Assembly: GCA_030831725.1 (NCBI GenBank)
Contig: JAURKN010000052.1
Location: 1 to 7,197 of the forward strand
Direction: 5' to 3'
From: Ferruginibacter sp.
GTDB taxonomy: Bacteria; Bacteroidota; Bacteroidia; Chitinophagales; Chitinophagaceae
DNA length: 7,197 nucleotides
Numbering within the stretch: position 1 is the stretch's first letter; every line of letters starts with the position of its first letter. This document shows positions 1 through 6,003 of this stretch, piece by piece. The translations under genes were made by a program, and so were the position numbers. The notes below the pieces were generated by a model. The model saw only the letters and a program-made list of their open reading frames with translations, was not told the DNA's origin and did no database searches.

Positions 1-2
1 AT

Positions 3-656
3 CTGGTTGACCAGATTCGTCTTTTGAAACTAAAATGTAAGGTGTTGTCCGTTGGCTCCTCTGAAGAATATGGAAAAGTCGATCCCACACAGCTTCCCTT
101 GCGTGAAAATGGCAGAGTCAATCCGATCAGTCCTTATGCTGTAGCCAGGGTTTCACAGGAGCAATTGTCTGCCGTATACAGTGCAGGCTATGGACTTGAC
201 ATTGTAATGACACGCTCATTCAATCATATCGGTCCTGGTCAGCTTGATAAATTTGTGATTCCTTCGTTTGTAAAAAAAATACTCGAAGCAAATGCATCCG
301 GACAAACCCATATCGATGTGGGAAATGTTTCATTGGTTCGTGATTTTGTGGATGTACGTGATGTTGTTTCTGCCTATTATATGCTTTTGATGCATGGCAG
401 AAAAGGGGAGATTTACAATATCTGCTCGGGAAACGGCATCACACTCGAGAATATGCTCATGCTTATCATGAAGCAGATTGGCTGCGAGATGGAGATCAGA
501 ACAATCGACTCACTGGTAAGGCCAAACGACAATGAGGTAATCGTCGGTTCATTTGAAAAGATACAACAAGAATTGGGCTGGAAACCGAAATTCACCATAG
601 AGGAAAGCATTAATGACATTATCCTGTTCTGGAAAAACAAACTGTCTGTTTCATGA
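3..656 (+). CDS. GDP-6-deoxy-D-mannose reductase-like SDR (RMD family), 5' truncated
   Basis: The reading frame is open from the left edge (codons from base 3), so the true start is outside the window. A TTG at base 24 is internal and not a credible start. The visible 217 residues are the C-terminal two thirds of an extended short-chain dehydrogenase; the N-terminal Rossmann glycine loop is missing. Visible motifs are VGSSEEYG (residues 17-24, active-site strand), SPYAVAR (43-49, catalytic Tyr45 with Arg49 where Lys is usual), RSFNHIGPGQ (71-80, typical of RMD/GMD-related reductases), VRDFVDVRDV (112-121) and a closing LGWKP (191-195). The family reduces the 4-keto group of GDP-4-keto-6-deoxymannose to GDP-D-rhamnose in the cytoplasm. 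The canonical gmd in the window would supply that substrate. The stop overlaps the next gene's start (ATGA, 653-656), which implies translational coupling. The exact product (D-rhamnose or another 6-deoxyhexose) cannot be fixed from sequence. Confidence 0.85.
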   Translation: MVDQIRLLKLKCKVLSVGSSEEYGKVDPTQLPLRENGRVNPISPYAVARVSQEQLSAVYSAGYGLDIVMTRSFNHIGPGQLDKFVIPSFVKKILEANASGQTHIDVGNVSLVRDFVDVRDVVSAYYMLLMHGRKGEIYNICSGNGITLENMLMLIMKQIGCEMEIRTIDSLVRPNDNEVIVGSFEKIQQELGWKPKFTIEESINDIILFWKNKLSVS

Positions 657-1531
657 AAAAAGCGATCATATTCGGAGCCAACGGACAGGATGGATTTTTC
701 TTGATGGACTTACTTCGAGAGAAGGGCGTCGAAGTTGTAGGAGTCAGTCGTTCGGGCGGTTTTTTGAATACAGATATAGGGTCTTTGGAAGAAGTAGAAC
801 AATTGATAAAACAGGAAAAACCAGATATCGTTTTTCATCTGGCGGCCAATTCAACAACAAGACATGAGGCCTTGTTTGAAAATCACCGCACCATATCCAC
901 AGGAACGTTTAATATACTCGAAGCCGTAAGGCTACATCAGCCTCTGGCCAAAGTATTTATTTCCGGTTCCGGATTGCAGTTTGAAAACAAAGACCTGCCC
1001 ATCAAAGAAACGGATCCATTCGAAGCAAGAGACGCATATTCAGTAAGCCGTATACAATCAGTGTATGCCGCAAGGTATTTCCGGACCTTAGGCATCAAAG
1101 CATATGTCGGTTATTTTTTCAATCACGACAGCCCCCGACGCTCCGAGCGGCACATGGCACAAAAAATTGCGGCATACGCATCAAGACTTTCGAAAGGAGA
1201 AACGCAAGATAAACTCTCCATCGGAGATCTTTCCGTGATAAAAGAATGGACCTATGCCGGTGATGTGGTGAAGGGCATCTGGTTGCTTGTAAATCAGGAC
1301 GAGGTTTTCGAAGCCAATATCAGTTCGGGTGAAGGGCACTCGATTTTAGAATGGACCGACCTCTGCTTTTCGCTGGTTGGCGCCGATTATCGTGATCATG
1401 TTATCGAAGCAACGGGTTTCAAAGCCGAATACAAACAACTGGTTTCAGACAACAGTCTGATTCGTTCTCTTGGCTTTCATGCTGAGGTTTCGCTCACTGA
1501 ACTGGCTCAAATGATGATCCATGGAAGCTAA
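653..1531 (+). CDS. NAD-dependent epimerase/dehydratase, GMD-like paralogue with altered active site
   Basis: A 292-residue extended SDR. The N-terminus has the cofactor loop GANGQDG (8-14), the same GxxGQDG form seen in GDP-mannose 4,6-dehydratase. NHDSPRRSE (157-165) matches GMD's NHESPLRGE substrate loop, and IKEWTYAGDVVKGIWLL (196-212) matches GMD's RDWGHAKDYVEGMWLM. The active-site segment differs: ISGSGLQF (103-110) aligns without gaps to ASTSELYG of the gmd at 2677-3741. The GMD catalytic Thr and Glu therefore become Gly105 and Gly107. The Tyr is kept (Tyr129) but the Lys is Arg133. It is also about 60 residues shorter than the window's GMD. A 4,6-dehydratase activity is therefore doubtful; a reductase, an epimerase or a non-catalytic partner is possible. 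It is the middle gene of a three-gene operon, overlapping the RMD-like gene by 4 bp and the GT9-like gene by 11 bp. The ATG start is set by the ATGA overlap and the Rossmann N-terminus. The substrate is unknown, probably a GDP-sugar. Confidence 0.85.
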   Translation: MKKAIIFGANGQDGFFLMDLLREKGVEVVGVSRSGGFLNTDIGSLEEVEQLIKQEKPDIVFHLAANSTTRHEALFENHRTISTGTFNILEAVRLHQPLAKVFISGSGLQFENKDLPIKETDPFEARDAYSVSRIQSVYAARYFRTLGIKAYVGYFFNHDSPRRSERHMAQKIAAYASRLSKGETQDKLSIGDLSVIKEWTYAGDVVKGIWLLVNQDEVFEANISSGEGHSILEWTDLCFSLVGADYRDHVIEATGFKAEYKQLVSDNSLIRSLGFHAEVSLTELAQMMIHGS

Positions 1532-2654
1532 TCGCAAAAAAATATTGATTGTTCACCTCTACGCCAATGGCGATTGTCTGTATGCTACAGCAGTGGCTAG
1601 ACAAATAAAAAAAGATTTTCCAAACTCACATCTCACCTGGGCCATACTGCCCGCGTTTGCTCCCATCCTCAAGGGGAATCCGTATGTGGATGAAATTTTG
1701 ATGGTAGAAGGCGTGCCTAAGAATGACACACTTGCATTCAAACGTTATCGTAAAGTTGTTCAACAACAAAAATCAGAAGGAAAGTGGGATGAGCTTTTCA
1801 TCACCGCGAATATCGACGACAACCAGGCTTTGTATGATGGTACGGTGAGAGGGATGATCCTTAGGGCTTATCCCGGGAAAATGGATGTTCCGCTACAGCC
1901 CGTTTTGGTTTTGTCTGAAGATGAAAAAGCACGGGTTGATGCATTTGCAGAACAACATCAATTGTCTTCGTTCAAACATGTTATTTTATGGGAGTATGCT
2001 CCGCAAAGCGGACAATCAACCCTGAATATGGATTGGGTGAAAAGAGTAGCAGAGCAAATTACCAAAACAATTCCTTCAAGCTGTGTGATTCTCTCTTCCG
2101 CACACGCATTTGATTCCACAAAAAACATCATTGATGCGAGTCCGCTGAAAGTAAGGGAGAATGCTGCACTTTCTCATCATTGTCATCTGCTTATCGGTTG
2201 CAGCAGCGGCATCACTTGGCTATGCACCAGCAGTGCCGGTAAAATGCTCCCCATGATTCAGCTCCTCAATCCTGAGGCGATGTTCCTTAACGCACCATCC
2301 ACAGACTTCAAAAGATATGGCATTGAACATGCAGGCTTGGTTGAAATGACTTCATGGTCGGAGGATGCCCTTTTGGATTGTGTTAGATTGATGAGTTCAG
2401 GAGAAAAAGAGAAAGCGAATCAATTGTATAATCAGACCATTCCGGTCTCGTTTCGAACCACACGAAAAATTCTGTATGACCGAATTTGTTTTTTACAATT
2501 TGGTGCTTTCTTTCGCCATATTTCCATCATGAGGGAAGTGTATGGCAATCATCCTGGGCTGTATTTGGCTGTGTTAAGTTCATTGATTTCAGCTCCATTT
2601 AAAATCATGTTCAACAGAATACGCAAAAAAAAGACCGCTAAAAAGCAGTCTTAG
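1521..2654 (+). CDS. Glycosyltransferase family 9-like (ADP-heptose:LPS heptosyltransferase-like) protein
   Basis: A 377-residue GT-B-type protein. The N-terminal half opens with ILIVHLYANGDCL (8-20), matching the GT9 pattern of a hydrophobic strand followed by a conserved Gly-Asp (17-18), and then NPYVDEILMV (53-62), the usual 'P-x-VDE-I' segment. In the C-terminal half, ENAALSHHCHLLIGCSSG (213-230) aligns with the GT9 donor-site region that usually reads like AaLixxarLvVGnDSG. Here the Asn-Asp pair is replaced by Cys-Ser (227-228), so it is a divergent member. The last 50 or so residues contain a hydrophobic stretch (about 346-361) followed by a very basic tail, which suggests inner-membrane association. 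The family transfers heptose or other sugars to LPS-type acceptors on the cytoplasmic face; donor and acceptor are not known here. The start at 1521 lies inside the upstream gene (11 bp overlap). The last nine codons coincide with the terminator of the convergent gmd. Confidence 0.75.
   Translation: MEANRKKILIVHLYANGDCLYATAVARQIKKDFPNSHLTWAILPAFAPILKGNPYVDEILMVEGVPKNDTLAFKRYRKVVQQQKSEGKWDELFITANIDDNQALYDGTVRGMILRAYPGKMDVPLQPVLVLSEDEKARVDAFAEQHQLSSFKHVILWEYAPQSGQSTLNMDWVKRVAEQITKTIPSSCVILSSAHAFDSTKNIIDASPLKVRENAALSHHCHLLIGCSSGITWLCTSSAGKMLPMIQLLNPEAMFLNAPSTDFKRYGIEHAGLVEMTSWSEDALLDCVRLMSSGEKEKANQLYNQTIPVSFRTTRKILYDRICFLQFGAFFRHISIMREVYGNHPGLYLAVLSSLISAPFKIMFNRIRKKKTAKKQS
2625..2652 (-). terminator. 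Intrinsic terminator of gmd, inside the 3' end of the GT9-like gene
   Basis: Read on the minus strand, the RNA from base 2652 to 2631 forms a 9-bp stem (AAGACUGCU with AGCGGUCUU, including one U-G wobble) closed by a UUUU loop. It is followed by a further six U (2630-2625). It starts 25 bases after the gmd stop codon. On the plus strand the wobble becomes a C/A mismatch and the downstream T tract is poor (AGTATTTT), so it should act mainly for gmd and at best weakly for the plus-strand operon. Confidence 0.8.
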
Positions 2655-2676
2655 TATTTTCCAAAATCGTCAGAGA

Positions 2677-3741
2677 TTATTTGCGTGTTTGAAATTTCAA
2701 TTCTTCTTCCATCATTTCTGTAACCATCATCTGAAGGTCGTATTTAGGCTTCCAGCCCAATATGGTGTTGGCTTTCGTTGCATCTCCAATCAAAAGGTCC
2801 ACTTCTGCGGGACGGAAATATCTCGGATGAATGCCCACCACTTGCTTGCCGATCGGCAATTGATATGCAGGATTGTCGCATGCAGCAACAAATGCTTTTT
2901 CATCGATGCCTTCTCCTTCGAAGCGCAGGGTGATGCCCACATGTTTGAACGACATGATGATGAAATCACGAACGGAAGTGGTTACGTTTGTAGCGAGTAC
3001 AAAATCGTCTGGAGTGTCTTGTTGTAACATCAACCACATACCTTCCACATAATCTTTGGCATGACCCCAGTCGCGCTTGGCGTCTAGATTACCCAGCAAC
3101 AGGATGTCATCCATGCCCAGTGCGATTCTGGAAACTCCAATTGTGATTTTACGGGTAACGAAACTTTCTCCACGCAGCGGACTCTCATGGTTAAACAGGA
3201 TTCCATTCACAGCGAACAGATCGTATGCTTCGCGATAGTTTACTGTGATCCAATAACCGTATAATTTCGCAACTCCATAGGGAGAGCGAGGGTAGAATGG
3301 GGTGGTTTCTTTTTGAGGGATTTCCTGAACCTTTCCGTAAAGTTCGGAAGTGGACGCCTGATAGAATTTGGTTTTCTTTTCCAATCCGAGTATACGAATG
3401 GCCTCCAGTATCCTCAATACGCCCATAGCGTCTGAGTTTGCGGTATATTCCGGCGTTTCAAAGCTTACCTGCACATGACTTTGAGCGGCGAGGTTGTATA
3501 TTTCGTCGGGTTGAGTCTGCTGTATGATTCGGATCAAATTGCTTGAATCGGTAAGATCGCCATAATGCAAATGAAAGCGGTCTGCGATTGATTTATCAAA
3601 CAGGAGATGATCGATTCTGTCGGTGTTCATTAAGGAACTGCGGCGTTTGATGCCATGCACATTATATCCCTTCGATAAAAGGAGTTCCGCCAGATAGGAT
3701 CCGTCTTGTCCGGTAATACCGGTGATTAGGGCTGTCTTCAT
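2677..3741 (-). CDS. gmd: GDP-mannose 4,6-dehydratase
   Basis: A 354-residue extended SDR close to the usual GMD length. It catalyses NADP-dependent conversion of GDP-D-mannose to GDP-4-keto-6-deoxy-D-mannose, the common precursor of GDP-L-fucose, GDP-D-rhamnose and related sugars. Visible signatures are GITGQDG (8-14, cofactor loop), RRSS (33-36, NADP 2'-phosphate and tetramer contacts in the family), AAQSHVQVSFE (85-95), STSELYGKV (130-138), SPYGVAK (153-159), NHESPLRGE (184-192) and GNLDAKRDWGHAKDYV (217-232). The catalytic tetrad Thr131, Glu133, Tyr155 and Lys159 is complete. The ATG at 3741 sits directly before the first beta strand. The gene is transcribed opposite to the RMD-like operon and the GT2 gene, so it appears to be a single-gene transcription unit with its own promoter and terminator. 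Its likely partner is the RMD-like reductase at the left edge. Confidence 0.96.
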   Translation of the reverse strand: MKTALITGITGQDGSYLAELLLSKGYNVHGIKRRSSLMNTDRIDHLLFDKSIADRFHLHYGDLTDSSNLIRIIQQTQPDEIYNLAAQSHVQVSFETPEYTANSDAMGVLRILEAIRILGLEKKTKFYQASTSELYGKVQEIPQKETTPFYPRSPYGVAKLYGYWITVNYREAYDLFAVNGILFNHESPLRGESFVTRKITIGVSRIALGMDDILLLGNLDAKRDWGHAKDYVEGMWLMLQQDTPDDFVLATNVTTSVRDFIIMSFKHVGITLRFEGEGIDEKAFVAACDNPAYQLPIGKQVVGIHPRYFRPAEVDLLIGDATKANTILGWKPKYDLQMMVTEMMEEELKFQTRK

Positions 3742-3761
3742 TTTTTCTTTTAAAAAGTAGA

Positions 3762-3769
3762 CAAAAATA
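3762..3769 (-). promoter_or_regulatory. Candidate Bacteroidota-type -7 element for gmd
   Basis: On the minus strand this reads TATTTTTG, an exact match to the TAnnTTTG -7 consensus of Bacteroidota sigma-ABfr promoters. It lies about 20 bases before the gmd ATG, leaving a short A-rich leader. No good -33 TTTG was found, so the call is tentative. Confidence 0.4.
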
Positions 3770-3781
3770 ACATTTAAAATT

Positions 3782-3789
3782 TAAGTTTG
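3782..3789 (+). promoter_or_regulatory. Candidate Bacteroidota-type -7 element for the GT2 gene
   Basis: It reads TAAGTTTG, matching TAnnTTTG on the plus strand. Transcription from here would begin near base 3795, downstream of the TTG at 3787, and so would favour ATG 3817 or 3850 as the GT2 start. No convincing -33 element was seen. In AT-rich DNA this motif can occur by chance. Confidence 0.35.
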
Positions 3790-3849
3790 AACGATAATAC
3801 CGACTATTTCACCGGTATGACACATGTTGTCTCAGCCGGAAACCCTGTT

Positions 3850-4851
3850 ATGAAGCTTTCAATCATCATCGTAGAATATAAAACCCCGCAATTGTTGTTC
3901 AATTGCCTGGAATCTCTGTATCGATTTCCGGTAACGGATACGGAGGTTATTGTTGTCGATAATTTTTCCCAGGATGATGTCGAAGCTCAATTGTCCTTGC
4001 GTTTTCCTCAGGTCACCTTTATTCAGATGGGGTATAATGCCGGATTTGCAAGAGCAAACAATGCCGGAATCAAATTGGCCCAAGGGGAACTTGTTTTGTT
4101 AATCAATTCGGATACCATTGTTATTGATGATGCGGTGAATCGCTGTGCTGATATGCTTTTGGCATCCAATCACGTTGCCTGTGGGGTACAATTGCTAAAT
4201 GAAGATGGATCTCCGCAGATTTCCGGGAATTTCGCCATGAAAGGAGGTCTGAATTATCTTTTGCCACTGCCTTACATGGGCGCCGCCTTGAGAAAACTCG
4301 CTTTTGCAATTCATATGAAAAGGCCAAGTCTACCGGACATAAAAGATAACCTGGAAGTGGATTGGGTGAATGGGGCTTTTCTGATGGTAAAAAAATCAGC
4401 TATAGAAAAGGCAGGGATGTTGGACGAAGATTTCTTTCTGTATTCTGAGGAAGCGGAGTGGTGCAGCCGACTGAAAAAAGTGGGATCGATTTGTATTTTC
4501 GGTCCGTTGCATGTGTATCATTTGCAGGGCGTTTCAGCCAATGAGGCTTTCGCATCGGAAGGGAAGGGCTATTTCAATTTGTTTGATAAAAAAGGATTTC
4601 AAATCATGCTAAGCATGTTCTTGAGGATTCGCAAGCAGTTTGGTTTGTTTTGGTTTTTTTTCATGCTCACAATGCATCTGTTTGCCATTCCTATATTCTT
4701 CTTGGGCTTATTCGTAGATACCATTTTCAGGCCTAAAAATAAAATGTACAATTTGGGTCAATGGATGGGTTTTACCAAGAACTGTTTCAGTTTGTTGACG
4801 TTCTCTGGCAGAATCATTCTCAACAGGCCTTATTTCTACAAAGTGTTATGA
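3850..4851 (+). CDS. Glycosyltransferase family 2 (WbbL/rhamnosyltransferase-like) with C-terminal membrane segment
   Basis: 333 residues from ATG 3850. This start is chosen because the GT2 first strand begins at once (MKLSIIIVEYKT) and a GGA lies 9 bases upstream. In-frame alternatives are ATG 3817 and TTG 3787. The GT-A fold shows VIVVDNFSQD (33-42), the nucleotide-binding NAGFARANNAGI (63-74), the metal-binding LINSDT (84-89, a variant of NPDT), the acceptor-side DWVNGAFLMVKK (171-182), YSEEAEWCSRL (198-208) in place of the usual E-D-x-D-x-C, and His224 in the VYHLQGVS segment. This pattern is that of inverting WbbL-type enzymes, which add rhamnose or a similar sugar from a nucleotide-activated donor to a lipid-linked glycan at the inner membrane. 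A hydrophobic span at about 264-290 would anchor it. It is the only plus-strand gene between two minus-strand units, and its 3' end overlaps the GT4 stop by 6 bp. The donor sugar is not determined. Confidence 0.88.
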   Translation: MKLSIIIVEYKTPQLLFNCLESLYRFPVTDTEVIVVDNFSQDDVEAQLSLRFPQVTFIQMGYNAGFARANNAGIKLAQGELVLLINSDTIVIDDAVNRCADMLLASNHVACGVQLLNEDGSPQISGNFAMKGGLNYLLPLPYMGAALRKLAFAIHMKRPSLPDIKDNLEVDWVNGAFLMVKKSAIEKAGMLDEDFFLYSEEAEWCSRLKKVGSICIFGPLHVYHLQGVSANEAFASEGKGYFNLFDKKGFQIMLSMFLRIRKQFGLFWFFFMLTMHLFAIPIFFLGLFVDTIFRPKNKMYNLGQWMGFTKNCFSLLTFSGRIILNRPYFYKVL

Positions 4852-5907
4852 TTTGTTTTCTTCAAGAATGGCGATGTAGGCTTTCTCCGCGATGTTTCTC
4901 CAATAGAAGTAGGAGAAAAATGTTTCAGGGATGTGTAGGTTTTGAGGGAATCCGGATTGAATGGATGATGCGAATGTAGCCCAATCTTTGTCTTCAATCA
5001 TTTTCATTTTCCCACCCGTAATATCTTCAGGAACACCTGTGGCTCCTTTGCGTGTACTGATGCTTGAAAGATCATTACCAAGGGCTTCTACCAACTTTGT
5101 TTTTATTCCACCTCCTTCGATGACCGGATTGATAAAAATATCTGTGCCTTTAAAGTAGAGTGAGATATCTTCCACGAATCCGGCATAAACCATGTTGTTT
5201 TTCTTTTCCGATTCCAAATTGCCAAATCGTTCCGGTAAGTTTTTCCCGCAAATGATGATGGTATAAGGACAATCCATTTGTTTCATCAACAAAGGATTGA
5301 TTTCCTTCACAATCATATCCAACGCTTCTTCGTTGGGTGCATAATCAAGTGCGCCGTTGAAAAACAAAAGCAGACTATCCTCAGGAAGTCCATAGGTCTG
5401 TAACAATTGAAGTTTCGCATTCTTTTTTTCTTCGGGAGTGGGGGGCGCAGCCAAGTCGAATCCGTAAGTGATGGTGAAGCATTTTTTCGGATCCAGTTTG
5501 AAATGGGTTAAAGCGTATTGATGGTCATCTTCTGTGATGAAGAAATTGAGATTTGCCATTCGATGAGTGAAGCGCTCATACAACCAAAGCAATCTCCACC
5601 AGGGCTTTCCCATGCTTTTGAAACGAAGCGCTTCGATGTTCTGAGACCTGATGATGAGTTTGGTTCCCCAGATCCATTTGGCCAAAATACCAAGCCATCC
5701 AAAATAAGGATGCTCCATGGCGAGGTGGGTTGATTGGCGCTCCTTCATGACCTTCCTTATTTTCAACAGCAACAAAGGATTTGCATATCTCAATACCGAA
5801 TTTCCCATGATGGGCAAAAACTCCGGTTTGAAACTGGCGGGAGGGAGGTCATTGTTTTTTGTGCCGACAATCGAAGTTGGGATGAAATCATGCAGACTAT
5901 CATACAA
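4846..5907 (-). CDS. Glycosyltransferase family 4 (GT-B) protein; true N-terminus probably further upstream
   Basis: 353 residues from the first canonical start, TTG at 5907. The protein is a retaining GT4. SQNIEALRF (88-96) with the following MGKPWW matches the 'HNIE..RFK..GK.WW' block of this GT4 group. LFFNGALDYAPNEEAL (181-196) begins the C-terminal Rossmann domain. The donor-site segment INPVIEGGGIKTKLVEALG (259-277) carries Glu264 and Glu274, followed by STRKGATG (284-291). The start is doubtful: the frame stays open upstream to base 6003 and encodes the family's expected first strand and Gly-Gly loop, which a start at 5907 would remove. The gene follows the YfhO-like gene on the same strand and in the same frame, so the two are probably co-transcribed. 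Its stop (TAA, 4846-4848) overlaps the 3' end of the convergent GT2. The role is sugar transfer to an envelope or secreted glycan; donor and acceptor are unknown. Confidence 0.88.
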   Translation of the reverse strand: MYDSLHDFIPTSIVGTKNNDLPPASFKPEFLPIMGNSVLRYANPLLLLKIRKVMKERQSTHLAMEHPYFGWLGILAKWIWGTKLIIRSQNIEALRFKSMGKPWWRLLWLYERFTHRMANLNFFITEDDHQYALTHFKLDPKKCFTITYGFDLAAPPTPEEKKNAKLQLLQTYGLPEDSLLLFFNGALDYAPNEEALDMIVKEINPLLMKQMDCPYTIIICGKNLPERFGNLESEKKNNMVYAGFVEDISLYFKGTDIFINPVIEGGGIKTKLVEALGNDLSSISTRKGATGVPEDITGGKMKMIEDKDWATFASSIQSGFPQNLHIPETFFSYFYWRNIAEKAYIAILEENKS

Positions 5908-6003
5908 ATGATAAATGCATTTTTGTCCCCCGATTTTTGCAGGCAGAAAGGCATAAGGTGCCAGATGCGTTATGTGAAGTTTCGGATTGATGTTATGTCG
6001 TTT
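5908..6003 (-). other. Probable N-terminal coding extension of the GT4 gene lacking a canonical start codon
   Basis: These 32 codons are in frame with the GT4 gene and sit directly after the TAA (6004-6006) of the YfhO-like gene. The translation includes KLHITHLAPYAFLPAKIGGQ, which looks like the first beta strand and Gly-Gly donor loop of GT4 enzymes. There is no ATG, GTG or TTG in this stretch. The best-placed start-like codon is ATC at 5989-5991, which would give Met-Asn-Pro-Lys and a 381-residue protein; ATA at 5971-5973 is a second option. A single base change at 5989 (G to C on the plus strand) would restore an ATG. A real non-AUG start, an assembly error or a recent start-loss mutation would all fit. 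Confidence 0.65.

Noticed and set aside
24..26. TTG at 24 as the start of the RMD-like gene
   Set aside because: The frame is open to the left edge, and starting here would remove the whole NAD(P)-binding half of the SDR fold.
613..867. 84-codon plus-strand open frame across the junction of the first two genes
   Set aside because: It overlaps two clear SDR genes in another frame, and its translation is Ser/Arg-rich with no family signature.
2631..2660. Plus-strand terminator for the three-gene operon
   Set aside because: On the plus strand the stem has a C/A mismatch and the following sequence (AGTATTTTCC) is a poor U tract; the element fits the minus strand far better.
2689..3027. 112-codon plus-strand open frame opposite the 3' end of gmd
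   Set aside because: It is antisense to a highly conserved enzyme, rich in Cys/His/Phe as expected of a shadow frame, and has no start context or motif.
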